A DNA stretch of 59,081 nucleotides from Candidatus Poribacteria bacterium (lineage in GTDB: Bacteria > Poribacteria > WGA-4E > PCPOR2b). The position numbers and the translations under genes were made by a program. A model generated the notes under the pieces. The model ran no database searches and was not told the origin of the DNA. It was given only the letters and a program-made list of their open reading frames with translations. Location of the stretch: positions 1-59,081 of the forward strand of contig PYIZ01000016.1 in the NCBI GenBank assembly GCA_003635265.1, given 5' to 3'. This document shows, piece by piece, positions 43,131 through 52,366 of the stretch. How positions within the stretch are numbered: position 1 is the first letter of the stretch; every line of letters starts with the position of its first letter.

Positions 43131-43562
43131 ATGGCTGTGCAAATGCGGATGGGGAAAGGCAAAGAACGCGGTCAAGCCTTGATGATGGAACCGATGATTG
43201 ATTGCGTTTTTCTACTGTTGATCTTCTTTATGGTATCAGCGATTATGCGTGTTCCTCCACCGTTTACCGTAACACTACCGGAGTCAGCTACGAAGCACGA
43301 CTTTCCGCGTAAGAAATTTAATCTCTTTATCAGTGCCGATGGCAGGATCTCATTTGATGATCTGGAGATGCTCACGCTGGATCATATGGAAATGTATCTG
43401 TCGTCAAAAGAGTCTCAAATTACGACACTCATTATCAAAGCCGACAGACTTGCCAAACATGGCAGAGTTATTGATGTCATGGAACGTGCGAAACGTCGAT
43501 TTAGTAAAACGGAGGGGCAAGAAATCGCTTTGATGGTCGCAGAGGAAAATTACGGGAATTAA
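43131..43562 (+). CDS. ExbD/TolR-family protein, second copy
   Basis: A 143-residue ExbD paralogue: LMMEPMIDCVFLLLIFFMVS with the conserved Asp, a short periplasmic domain, and VIDVMERAKRRFSKTEGQEI near the end. It lies 14 bases after the first ExbD gene with AAAGGAGG between. Two different ExbD proteins per ExbB are seen in gliding- and secretion-related systems in other phyla; here the target is unknown. Confidence 0.93.
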   Translation: MAVQMRMGKGKERGQALMMEPMIDCVFLLLIFFMVSAIMRVPPPFTVTLPESATKHDFPRKKFNLFISADGRISFDDLEMLTLDHMEMYLSSKESQITTLIIKADRLAKHGRVIDVMERAKRRFSKTEGQEIALMVAEENYGN

Positions 43563-43576
43563 CTGCACATTAACCC

Positions 43577-43597
43577 AAAGGCAGTTTGCTGCCTTTT
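43577..43597 (+). terminator. First of two tandem terminators
   Basis: AAAGGCAG pairs with CTGCCTTT across TTG, followed by TCT. It lies 14 bases after the second ExbD gene. Confidence 0.75.
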
Positions 43598-43630
43598 CTA
43601 TAATTGATTTAGAAGTTTTGATGTCCTCTT

Positions 43631-43660
43631 AAAGGCAGCCAATGTGCTGCCTTTTTTTTT
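43631..43660 (+). terminator. Second of two tandem terminators
   Basis: AAAGGCAGC pairs with GCTGCCTTT, followed by a run of T residues. Its stem sequence is almost the same as that of the previous terminator, so the pair probably arose by duplication. Confidence 0.88.
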
Positions 43661-43755
43661 AGATTAAATGCAGATGTCAATGGGCTATATTATCGATCCA
43701 ATCGCAACGCAACTCGGATGAAAATACTATTTTCCCGGCACGGATTGAAATTCAA

Positions 43756-45111
43756 ATGAACGAGCAAGAGAAAATTCTTATCGTTGATGATGAACCCGAT
43801 ACCATCCTGATCTTACAGGATCGACTCGAAATGGATGGCTACGAGGTTGTAACTGCTACCGATGGGTGCCATGCTCTTGAGTTAATCGATCAGGATCTGC
43901 CGGACCTAGTACTCTTAGATATCCAGATGCCACGCTTGGATGGAATTGAAACGCTTACGCACATCCACGAAAAATACCCCGGTATACTTGTGCTCATGTT
44001 GACAGCACACGGCACAATCCAGCGTGCTGTCGAAGCGACGAAGCAAGGGGCATACGATTTCTTGGAAAAGCCCTTTCAACCAGAACATATTACACAGAAA
44101 GTTGACCAAGCGTTAGCACACCAACGCACTATTGAGCAAAGTACAAGGGACGAACTCATCCACAACTACGAGGAAATCGTGGGGGAAAGTCCTCCCATCC
44201 TCGAAGTCTTAAAGATCATTGAAAAGGTTGCGGATACAGACTCTACGGTGTTAGTCCAAGGGGAGAGCGGCACAGGGAAGGAGTTAGTTGCTCGTGCGCT
44301 TCACCAAAATAGTTCGCGCAAGGAAAAAGAGATGATCGTTGTCAACTGTGCTGCCATCCCAGATCATCTGCTAGAGAGTGAACTGTTTGGACATGAACGT
44401 GGTGCGTTTACTGGGGCAACTTACCAAAAGATTGGGAAGTTTGAACGCGCTCACAGCAGTACGCTGTTTTTGGATGAAATTGCAGATATGTCGATTGAGT
44501 TGCAATCCAAGCTGTTACGCACTCTACAAGAAGGGGAAATTGAACGTCTGGGTGGAACAAAAGTAATCCGTGTTGATGTGCGAATCATTGCGGCAACCAA
44601 TCAAGACTTGCGACAGGCAATTGAAGCGGGAATATTTCGTCAGGACCTCTACTACCGTTTGAATATGATTCCCATCCACCTGCCACCCTTACGAGCCCGC
44701 CAAGAGGACATTTTGATATTGGCGGAGTATTTCTTGCAAAAACACAGTAAAGCCCACACCCAACCGGCACGGTTAATCAGCCAAAAGGCGAGAGAACTTT
44801 TCATGCAATATGATTGGCCCGGCAACGTGCGAGAACTGGAATACTCCATTCTACGGGCTGTCCTCTTCGCAGAAGGGGATGTAATTCTCCCAAAACACCT
44901 GCCTGAAGAAATTCAATCTACCCGCCAACGTGAAGCCGAAAGCGTACCCGTCGGTTTGACAATGAAGGAGATGGAAAAGGAGTTAATCCTCAAAACCCTT
45001 GAAAGAATGGAGGGCAATCGCACCCGAACAGCGGAGATTTTGGGGATTAGTTTGCGTTCCTTACAGTACAAACTGAAGGATTACGAAACAGCAGTTGAGC
45101 GTGACGCATGA
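43756..45111 (+). CDS. NtrC-family sigma54-dependent response regulator
   Basis: A 451-residue regulator with three domains. Residues 1-120 are a receiver (ILIVDDEPDT, phospho-acceptor Asp in LVLLDIQMPRLDG). About 140-370 is the AAA+ domain, with Walker A GESGTGKE, the sigma54 loop GAFTGA, and LFLDEI. About 410-450 is a Fis-type helix-turn-helix (LERMEGNRTRTAEILGIS). A histidine kinase partner is not in the window. It lies after the ExbBD set but behind tandem terminators, so it has its own promoter. Confidence 0.95.
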   Translation: MNEQEKILIVDDEPDTILILQDRLEMDGYEVVTATDGCHALELIDQDLPDLVLLDIQMPRLDGIETLTHIHEKYPGILVLMLTAHGTIQRAVEATKQGAYDFLEKPFQPEHITQKVDQALAHQRTIEQSTRDELIHNYEEIVGESPPILEVLKIIEKVADTDSTVLVQGESGTGKELVARALHQNSSRKEKEMIVVNCAAIPDHLLESELFGHERGAFTGATYQKIGKFERAHSSTLFLDEIADMSIELQSKLLRTLQEGEIERLGGTKVIRVDVRIIAATNQDLRQAIEAGIFRQDLYYRLNMIPIHLPPLRARQEDILILAEYFLQKHSKAHTQPARLISQKARELFMQYDWPGNVRELEYSILRAVLFAEGDVILPKHLPEEIQSTRQREAESVPVGLTMKEMEKELILKTLERMEGNRTRTAEILGISLRSLQYKLKDYETAVERDA

Positions 45112-45208
45112 AATACTCTTCCTGCCCATTTCCAAAATCGACAGTTTTGTTTCGAGGTATGAATCTCGACCTACTATCAACAGGTCCAGATATTTCTCCT
45201 GTGAAGTG

Positions 45209-47065
45209 CTATCTTCCGTAAAACCCCCGCTGAAAGAGATTAAAAATAGCATCAAGCTTTGCCCGATTCGCGGAATTTTCTGGGAATCGGCGAGATAACC
45301 GTTCATAAAATTTTAAGAACGCCGGAGTGAAAGTTTGCGACGCCTGAGGGGACTTCTCGGCTTGAACAAGCTCTGCAATACCTTTCCACCCGCTTTCTTG
45401 AGCGTTCAATTCCTCCTCAGATTGTACGGGGCTTGCGACAACTTGTTCAAAGGCGCGCAGTGCTTTCCGATATTGCCGATTCCGAAAATACGCCCAGCCA
45501 AGGGTATCTAGAAAATTTTTCTCTGTCGGGACTTGCTTCACAGCGTTCAGCGCAAGTTCAACAGTTTTTTGGGGATTGGTCTGCTGCTCGACGTAGAGCC
45601 ATGCCAAGTTATTACTCCATGTTCCATTTTCAGGGTCTTTTTGGACTGCTCTCTGATAAAATGCCTCCAATTTGCGATCCCAAAATCTCCCCTCTTGGGG
45701 GGCAAGCCCCTTGGCACGCGTGTAAAAATAGTCCAAGTTTAGATACAGTGACCGATTGTAGCCCCGTTTATCTGCGACCGCTTCACACAGTTCGATATAG
45801 TCTGTCAGCTCCGTTTTCTCATCTGGATGCTCGAAAGCGGTTGCTTGGTAAACCCAAAACAGATTATTATTCCAAACGGGGTTGTCTGGATCCGCTTGAA
45901 GTGCCTTTGCATAGAACTGCTTAAGTTTCTGTGTCCAAGAAGCGTCATCTGGAAAAATCTTTAATGCTTCGATATAAAGGTTTTCAAGAGTCGCGTAGGC
46001 ATTGGGATCATAGCGACGTGTTAGGATTTTTTGCTCGTGGCTTTTGATGTAATCAGTTAGGTCGGCGGGGGACCCGCTATCAATTTGACGTTCAACCGTT
46101 TCCCCCGAATTAGTAAGCGCATGTAGGATCGGTATAACGCCGCTTGCGATTGTCAAAGCGACAAGTGCTGCTGTCAACCCTGCCACAATCCTTTTTTCAC
46201 GCTCACGATAGCTGAAAAGTTCTGGCGTAAGGATTATCCCGCCAATAAACCCTGTCAATAATCCACTGATGTGAGCCGTGTTGTTGACGTTATAATTGAA
46301 CTGCGGGAGGACAAAGAACCCAAGAAGAAGGTCAATCCCAATAAATGGGAGCAGCCGTAGACCGAGAATCCGCCCCAGTCTTTGAGGAAGTCGATCCTTG
46401 TAGCGGATGCCCAAAGCGACGGCAACGCCGACCAATCCGAATACAGCACCTGATGCGCCAACCCCAAGAGCATTTTGGACAAAAAGTAAACTCGCAAGGC
46501 TGCTGACGATAGCTGAAGTCAAGTAGAGGAACAGAAACCGACCTCTGCCATACAATCCTTCTAACAAGGTCCCAAGAAGGAACAGGATGCCCATGTTCAG
46601 GAGAAGATGCAGGGCGTGGGCGTGCAAAAAGGTACTTGTCAGCAAGCGCCAATATTCCCCGTCTTCTACAATTAGATGATAGGAATAAGCCCCAAACTGA
46701 ATCAAGGGACCCAAGTCGTGGGGAGAGGCAATCAGCTGAAGTTCGAGTGGGTGAAAGATAGCAACATTCAATGCAATTAAAATGAGTGTCACCACAGGTA
46801 ATCGTTTTTGGTACTTGAGAAACCTCTGTCCTGATTTTATCTCGTTTGTACTGTTCTCTGATTTACCAACATCTGGGCGTTCTGAATCGCTGCCAAGTCT
46901 CCATAGTTTCCGAACCGGCGGAAGTTCACTGACAGGCTGCCATTGACCATCGGTAAGTGTTTCGGACCATACGGAGGCATCCCGCGGTACGCGCCCTAGC
47001 TTTATCCAATCGTATAGCGTTGTCTCATCAATTTCAAAGATTTGATCTTCGATTTGAATCTTCAT
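45209..47065 (-). CDS. Rhomboid intramembrane serine protease with GYF_2-like and TPR domains
   Basis: A 618-residue membrane protein. Residues 1-60 resemble a GYF_2-type module (DETTLYDWIKLGRVPRDASV, then DGQWQPVSELP). About 85-300 is the rhomboid core with the catalytic pair Ser205 (GVGASGAVFG) and His265 (NNTAHISGLL), plus HALHLLLNMG. The C-terminal half (about 340-618) is a run of TPR-like helical repeats (for example FYAKALQADPDNPVWNNNLF, FLDTLGWAYFRNRQYRKAL). Rhomboid proteases cleave membrane proteins inside the bilayer; the TPR part probably recruits partners. Confidence 0.9.
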   Translation of the reverse strand: MKIQIEDQIFEIDETTLYDWIKLGRVPRDASVWSETLTDGQWQPVSELPPVRKLWRLGSDSERPDVGKSENSTNEIKSGQRFLKYQKRLPVVTLILIALNVAIFHPLELQLIASPHDLGPLIQFGAYSYHLIVEDGEYWRLLTSTFLHAHALHLLLNMGILFLLGTLLEGLYGRGRFLFLYLTSAIVSSLASLLFVQNALGVGASGAVFGLVGVAVALGIRYKDRLPQRLGRILGLRLLPFIGIDLLLGFFVLPQFNYNVNNTAHISGLLTGFIGGIILTPELFSYREREKRIVAGLTAALVALTIASGVIPILHALTNSGETVERQIDSGSPADLTDYIKSHEQKILTRRYDPNAYATLENLYIEALKIFPDDASWTQKLKQFYAKALQADPDNPVWNNNLFWVYQATAFEHPDEKTELTDYIELCEAVADKRGYNRSLYLNLDYFYTRAKGLAPQEGRFWDRKLEAFYQRAVQKDPENGTWSNNLAWLYVEQQTNPQKTVELALNAVKQVPTEKNFLDTLGWAYFRNRQYRKALRAFEQVVASPVQSEEELNAQESGWKGIAELVQAEKSPQASQTFTPAFLKFYERLSRRFPENSANRAKLDAIFNLFQRGFYGR

Positions 47066-47095
47066 TGTCTCAAAATCTATCGTAATAAACGAGGA

Positions 47096-48814
47096 TTATT
47101 TGCTGTCCCTCACTCGTCCAGCCATTATCTCTTTTGCCGCTGCCAGTGAATAGGTGTTGAGAACATCAGTTTTCTCCAGCCAGCCACGCCGAGCAACGTT
47201 GATCCCGAATAGAGCACGTTCTAAGTCAGGGATTGAATGTGCATCGGTATTGACCGATAACAGAACGCCGCTAGCAAGCACCTGTCGTACGGCACTCGGT
47301 TCGAGGTCCAGTCGGCTGGGAGCAGCGTTAATCTCTAACGCTACACCGTGCGCTGCGGCTGCATCAGCCACCGCTTCGAGATTGACTGCGTATCCCGGAC
47401 GGTGCCCCAGCACACGCCCTGTCGGGTGTCCAATAATAGTAACATACGGATTTTCGATCGCCCGAATAATGCGGTCAGTCATCTCCGATTCACCTATTGA
47501 CAAACCCTCATGGACGCTTGCTATAACAATGTCGAGCTGCGCCAAGAGTTCGTCAGGAAAGTCAAGGCTGCCGTCCTTAAGGATATCGACCTCTGAACCT
47601 GCAAGCACTTCCATCCCATCGATTTCCGTATTGATTTCACGAACCTGTTGAATTTGTGCCGATAACCGTTCAGCTGTTAAGCCGTTGGCAACCCGTGAGG
47701 ATTTGGAGTGATCGGTAATGGCGATATATTCATGCCCAAGTGATGCCGCAGCCTCTACCATCTGCCGCAGTGTACTCCGTCCATCGCTCCAATTGGTGTG
47801 CATGTGCAGATCACACCGTAGATCGCTCTGTTCAATAAGAGTTGGCAGATTATCCACCGATGCTGCCTCAATCGAATCGGCCTCCCCACGCAGTTCAGGG
47901 ACGATCAACGGCAATCCAAGTTGACCGTAAATGTCAGCTTCCGTCCTGTTTTTTGACCAATTTGGCAATTGTTCACCTATTGGCTCAATACCTTGAGATG
48001 AGGCGATCTGATTGAATTGAGTCAGGTGTGCTTCCGCGCCCGTTGTTGCGACTAAAGTCGCTTCATATTCCGCCTCACCGGTACAGTACACCTGCAACGG
48101 AAATCCCCGATCCACAGATGCAACAACGCGGACATCATCTTGTATCGCCGAGGATACCACACCTTTCACCCCAGACAAGGCTTCAACAATCGCTTGTGCA
48201 CTGCTACATTCAGCGACTAGCGCAAGGCTCTGTAACATCTCCTCGTGTCTGCGAAAATCGCCGGTAAAGTCCAGCCGCTTGATATCTGAACAATTTTTAA
48301 GCGCATCAAAGACAGCAGCTGCAATCGGTAAAATCTGTCGGAGCGGGCGCAGCTTTCTCTGTGCTTCGAGGAACCGCAAACCCTCATCAATAGATGCAAT
48401 TGTCTTGGCGCCCATCCGTTTCATCTGCGTGAGTCGATCCCCATCAATTGCTGTGCGGAGATCGCTCAGACTTTTTACCCCCAACTCACTATAAAACCGT
48501 CCCGCTGTCTTCACGCCAACCCCCCGAATCGTGATGAGGTCTAGCACATCGGGTCCCATCTCCTCGATCAGGTTATCGTGGAAGCGACATCGTCCCGTCT
48601 CTAGCATTTCGATAATTTTCTGTTCGATCGCTTCGCCGATACCCGGAATTGAGCGAAGCGTTCCCTCTTCCGCCAATCCATGTAGATCTGCCGAGAGTTC
48701 GTCAATTGTCTCTGCCGCTCGATCATAGATTCTAGCACGAAAGGAGTCGTCCCCTTTGATCTGAAGCAGATTGCCGATGTTCCTGAACACTTCACCAATT
48801 TCGTCGTTTCTCAT
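47096..48814 (-). CDS. polX: PolX-type protein: family X polymerase fold plus PHP phosphoesterase
   Basis: A 572-residue protein of usual PolX length. The 8-kDa and fingers parts are recognisable (LRSIPGIGEAIEQKIIEML, TIRGVGVKTAGRFYSELGVK). In the palm, the normal GSxRRxxE...DxD segment is replaced by GDFRRHEEMLQSLALV (about 185-200), which lacks both catalytic Asp residues. The third Asp is also not seen. The C-terminal PHP domain keeps its metal-binding motifs (CDLHMHTNWSDG, AITDHSKSS, GSEVDI, SVHEG, GHPTG, NTDAHS). So exonuclease or phosphoesterase activity is probable and polymerase activity unlikely. Confidence 0.92.
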   Translation of the reverse strand: MRNDEIGEVFRNIGNLLQIKGDDSFRARIYDRAAETIDELSADLHGLAEEGTLRSIPGIGEAIEQKIIEMLETGRCRFHDNLIEEMGPDVLDLITIRGVGVKTAGRFYSELGVKSLSDLRTAIDGDRLTQMKRMGAKTIASIDEGLRFLEAQRKLRPLRQILPIAAAVFDALKNCSDIKRLDFTGDFRRHEEMLQSLALVAECSSAQAIVEALSGVKGVVSSAIQDDVRVVASVDRGFPLQVYCTGEAEYEATLVATTGAEAHLTQFNQIASSQGIEPIGEQLPNWSKNRTEADIYGQLGLPLIVPELRGEADSIEAASVDNLPTLIEQSDLRCDLHMHTNWSDGRSTLRQMVEAAASLGHEYIAITDHSKSSRVANGLTAERLSAQIQQVREINTEIDGMEVLAGSEVDILKDGSLDFPDELLAQLDIVIASVHEGLSIGESEMTDRIIRAIENPYVTIIGHPTGRVLGHRPGYAVNLEAVADAAAAHGVALEINAAPSRLDLEPSAVRQVLASGVLLSVNTDAHSIPDLERALFGINVARRGWLEKTDVLNTYSLAAAKEIMAGRVRDSK

Positions 48815-48948
48815 TTTATGATCTCTTTTTTTAGGGTGTTATGTGATGCGCGGGAATATTCTACCACATGGGGGAGGAAGGCGCAAAAGGTTTGATTCCT
48901 CTCGCACCAGCAGACGATGGGTAGGAGGGATCTCCGAATCCCGACACC

Positions 48949-50562
48949 TCACTCCCGCGACTGGTAAACTCGTATCTCCGGATGCGTCAACGCCCGCATC
49001 GGGAAAGGTGCGCCTTGATCAGAAATTGGAATGCCAAGAAAACAGGGTTGACGCTGAAAACGTTGGACGAGGGTATATTGACTCGGTTCCTCAAAAATTC
49101 GCTCGTAGAATTCCATCGCCGCCTCTATATCAACCGATTCCAATGGATACCAATCAATTGCTGAATAGTGGGTTGGCTTCGCAGCGTAGTTCAGAAAAAC
49201 CTCCGCATTCGGCATCGAGACAAGAACCCATTCTGCTCCGTCTCCATTGCCTTCTCTGTTCAATCGTGGTAGAACCCAATCAAACAAGATTTCAGGTTCA
49301 TGGTCAATTGCCTTATCCGGTGGGATATTCGATTTTATCCATTGAACTACCTCAACAGTCGTCGGGATAGATCTCGTAACGCTAGCAAAGGCAGCGGTGT
49401 AAATTAGCGAATACACACCCACTCCACCCAGAATGACGGCATATAGAATCGGCGTTGCCCATTGTTTTAGAATTGAATTTCGGCGAGTCCAATTCGATTG
49501 GGAGAACGCAGTGCCCAACCTATCTATACCTCCTGCCGCAAATAGTATCAACACTGGATAGATCAGCAGCAGATGACGGACAAATTTCAGCTTGTGTAAA
49601 CCGATGAAGAGCAGATAGGGTATTACAAAGGCAAGGAGAAGCCTATCTCCATCTTTCCGTTGGATTATAGCCAACACGGCTCCGAAGATTACAAGCGACG
49701 CCAACGGCGTCCCCATGCCCCACCCCAAGAGTGTCCACAGATAGGTAAACCGATTGAACCAGTCAATTTCGCTGGTCACAAACAGCCCAAAGTGCCCTTT
49801 CTGGTAGTGCGACGCTTCATAGAGGAGAGCATCGAAAAATAGGTTCCACTCTGTGGAAAAGAGATCGATCAACCAATACGGACAGATTATCGTGAATGTT
49901 GCCCCCGCAACGCCGATAACGGTTGCTAATTTCAAAAGAAGATCCGAAGGTCGAAAACACTCGGATTTCAAGAACAGAAAGGCAACGACGGATAAGCCTG
50001 CGAAAATCGTTGTGAACTTGACAGCGAAGCCGATTCCTGCGATAACGCCCAGCCAAACAGCGCGACGAAATGAGACAGATTGTGTCCTTGCACAGAACCA
50101 GAGCAGCAGGGTTACACAGAAGGTGGCGGGAATGTCAACCAGTGCAAAGCGAGACTCGTTCGTTGCATGCAACATTGCTACGGCGAGCAATCCGCTACCA
50201 ATCAGTCCAATAGAGCGGTTGTAAAACTGAGTCCCAACCTGATACGTCAGCCAGATAGTCGCTGTTGACAGCAGAACGTTGGTAAAGCGCCCTAGCCAGA
50301 TGACCTGAGCAACTGTGAGTTCTAATCCAAACGTCTCCAGAACCACGCCGATCAGCGCAATTAGGTAGAACCAAGCGGTGCCGGGCCAATTGTAGATCTG
50401 AGGTGGGGACTCAAGATGGATAAGGTTGAGAATGTCCTGTGCAATCAGTGACTCACGTGGATCAGGGTGATCGGGCAAGCCGACACCAAGCCCAACGATT
50501 CGGAGAACGAACCCGACCATCAGGATAGGAATGAGAACCAGATCAATCCGAGAGAAGCGCAT
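48949..50562 (-). CDS. GT39/ArnT-like glycosyltransferase, integral membrane
   Basis: A 537-residue multi-span membrane protein. The N-terminus RIDLVLIPILMVGFVLRIVG is followed by a periplasmic loop with GLPDHPDPRE, which carries the catalytic-type Asp. About ten hydrophobic helices follow (for example SIGLIGSGLLAVAMLHATNE, LIVFGAVLAIIQRK). This is the layout of PMT/ArnT-type glycosyltransferases that use lipid-linked sugars. Donor and acceptor are unknown. It lies in a set of minus-strand genes and ends 48 bases before the GNAT gene's stop. Confidence 0.82.
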   Translation of the reverse strand: MRFSRIDLVLIPILMVGFVLRIVGLGVGLPDHPDPRESLIAQDILNLIHLESPPQIYNWPGTAWFYLIALIGVVLETFGLELTVAQVIWLGRFTNVLLSTATIWLTYQVGTQFYNRSIGLIGSGLLAVAMLHATNESRFALVDIPATFCVTLLLWFCARTQSVSFRRAVWLGVIAGIGFAVKFTTIFAGLSVVAFLFLKSECFRPSDLLLKLATVIGVAGATFTIICPYWLIDLFSTEWNLFFDALLYEASHYQKGHFGLFVTSEIDWFNRFTYLWTLLGWGMGTPLASLVIFGAVLAIIQRKDGDRLLLAFVIPYLLFIGLHKLKFVRHLLLIYPVLILFAAGGIDRLGTAFSQSNWTRRNSILKQWATPILYAVILGGVGVYSLIYTAAFASVTRSIPTTVEVVQWIKSNIPPDKAIDHEPEILFDWVLPRLNREGNGDGAEWVLVSMPNAEVFLNYAAKPTHYSAIDWYPLESVDIEAAMEFYERIFEEPSQYTLVQRFQRQPCFLGIPISDQGAPFPMRALTHPEIRVYQSRE

Positions 50563-50610
50563 TATTCTTCAGGGAGTACACAGGCATCTCAACTTCCAAT
50601 TTTCAGCGGC

Positions 50611-51204
50611 TCATTGGGTAACCTTCGCCCACATTTCATCAGAAATTTCGGCTTTAATCTTCTCAGCTTGATCCGACATAGCTGGCAGATTGAGTTTCCT
50701 GAAGATCTCTCGCCAGCGCTCTGGTTGAGTGACATCGACATAGACCGGCAGGAAGCCAAGGTTCAGATAGGTCTTGATCGCCGGCAGCCGAAAGTCGTCG
50801 GTGCCAAGTTTAGCACACCTGAAACCGTGTTCTTGAAGATACAATAGTACGCTGAGTGTTACACATTTACCGAGCTTATGTCCTGTGTGGGCAGAATGGA
50901 CGCCAACCATGTGAACAATGCCAACCTCTGTCTCATCGGGCGTATCTTTCCACGCGCACGTCGTGCCGACCGGCGTACCTTGATAGGTTGCAAAATAGAG
51001 CCCCTTCGGATCAAACACATCGCGATCCATGATATCGCGGCGGGCGTCTTCAGCCGTGCGTTCACCACCAAACGAGTCGCTGATCACGCTTGCCCAGTGT
51101 ACATCGTCCCCCTCTTGGTAGGTGCGGATTTCATACCCCTCTGGAATTTCAAGTTGGGGTAATCCATCCAAATTGGGTCGAACCATTCTCAATTGCCTTG
51201 CCAT
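50611..51204 (-). CDS. GNAT-family N-acetyltransferase
   Basis: A 197-residue acetyltransferase. The acetyl-CoA-binding region is VHMVGVHSAHTGHKLGKCVT, and the C-terminal RLPAIKTYLNLGFLPVYVDV is typical of GNAT. The substrate cannot be read from sequence. The ATG follows AGGAGAA. Neighbours (GT39 and a beta-hydroxyacid dehydrogenase) do not give a clear pathway. Confidence 0.85.
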   Translation of the reverse strand: MARQLRMVRPNLDGLPQLEIPEGYEIRTYQEGDDVHWASVISDSFGGERTAEDARRDIMDRDVFDPKGLYFATYQGTPVGTTCAWKDTPDETEVGIVHMVGVHSAHTGHKLGKCVTLSVLLYLQEHGFRCAKLGTDDFRLPAIKTYLNLGFLPVYVDVTQPERWREIFRKLNLPAMSDQAEKIKAEISDEMWAKVTQ

Positions 51205-51248
51205 CGGGTTCTCCTGTGTATATATGGCATTTTGAATCCGGTGATAAA

Positions 51249-52157
51249 TTAACTCAACTCCGTACTCGACATCTGCTCCAGAGCGAGCATAAGTGCTTGG
51301 GTCCCCAGACGCCCATGTCCTTGGGCTTGAACAGCGAGGTACATTTGGTGCACAAGTGCGAGTCCGGGCAAGCTAAGATTCATCTTCTTGGCTTCATCCA
51401 GTGCGATACCCATGTCTTTGATGAAGTGCTCGACGAAGAAGCCGGGATCGAAATTGCGTTGGAGAATGCGAGGAGCAAGGTTGTCAAGTGACCAGCAGGC
51501 AGCTGCGCCTCCGCTAATCGACGAGAGCATCGTTTCCAAGTCTAAGCCCGCTTTGTAGCCGTAGAGCAGTGCTTCACAGACACCAGCCATCGTTCCAGCA
51601 ATCGTGATTTGGTTACACATCTTTGTGTGCTGCCCAGCGCCGGCACCACCCTGATGCACGATATTTTGCCCCATCGCTTCAAACAGAGGCATGACTGCTT
51701 CGACAGCATCGGCATCCCCGCCCACCATAATAGAAAGCCGTGCTTCCCGTGCACCAACGTCGCCGCCGGAAACCGGCGCATCAATGGAAGAGACACCTTG
51801 TGGTTTTGCTGCTTCATAAATTTCTTGCGCTAGCGAAGGCTCGGTGGTTGTCATGTCAACAATGATGCTACCGGACTTTGCGCCCTTCAAAACGCCATTA
51901 TCGCCAAGATAAACTTCACGCACATCGGGCGGGAATCCGACAATGCTGAAGATAACATCTGACGCTGCGGCAACTTCGCTCGGCGAATCTGCCCACGAGG
52001 CACCGTCATCAAGCAGCGGTTGCGCTTTTGCTTTGGTTCGATTGTAGACCGTCGCTGAATACCCGAGGTCCATAATATGTTGGCACATCCAGCGTCCCAT
52101 CACACCTGTCCCAACCCAGCCAATTTTCGTACTCTGTGGATCAATTGTTATTGCCAT
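51249..52157 (-). CDS. Beta-hydroxyacid dehydrogenase (3-hydroxyisobutyrate/tartronate-semialdehyde-reductase type)
   Basis: A 302-residue NAD(P)-dependent oxidoreductase. The Rossmann motif is [20 protein letters not shown] and the substrate-binding motif is [20 protein letters not shown] catalytic Lys lies in [17 protein letters not shown]. These are the hallmarks of the 3-hydroxyisobutyrate dehydrogenase family. It would oxidise a beta-hydroxyacid or reduce the semialdehyde. AAGGAGA precedes the ATG. Confidence 0.92.
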   Translation of the reverse strand: MAITIDPQSTKIGWVGTGVMGRWMCQHIMDLGYSATVYNRTKAKAQPLLDDGASWADSPSEVAAASDVIFSIVGFPPDVREVYLGDNGVLKGAKSGSIIVDMTTTEPSLAQEIYEAAKPQGVSSIDAPVSGGDVGAREARLSIMVGGDADAVEAVMPLFEAMGQNIVHQGGAGAGQHTKMCNQITIAGTMAGVCEALLYGYKAGLDLETMLSSISGGAAACWSLDNLAPRILQRNFDPGFFVEHFIKDMGIALDEAKKMNLSLPGLALVHQMYLAVQAQGHGRLGTQALMLALEQMSSTELS

Positions 52158-52222
52158 AATTTTATCTCCTTAGAATTAATTATAGGTTGTGATTCATATT
52201 GAAAAATCATACAACGGCAAAC

Positions 52223-52277
52223 GTAGGGGCGGGGTTCCCCCGCCCGATTTATCGGGGTTGGGGAACCCAACCTCTAC
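52223..52277. repeat. Imperfect palindromic repeat
   Basis: Left arm GTAGGGGCGGGGTTCCCCCG and right arm GGGTTGGGGAACCCAACCTC-TAC form an imperfect 24-base inverted repeat around CCCGATTTATCGGG. It is followed by aaaaactcggcttct, related to the terminator arm at 29243-29257. It is a REP/MITE-like dispersed element in the intergenic region after the epimerase gene. Confidence 0.6.
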
Positions 52278-52366
52278 AAAAACTCGGCTTCTCTTAGCTT
52301 TTTACACCTTCTTTTTCTATGACCCTCGTAGGTCGGACACTAATGAACTAATGAGCCTATGCACAA

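Noticed and set aside
45433..45924. A 163-codon plus-strand frame opposite the rhomboid gene
   Set aside because: It is antisense to the TPR part of the rhomboid protein, and no start signal or domain is seen.
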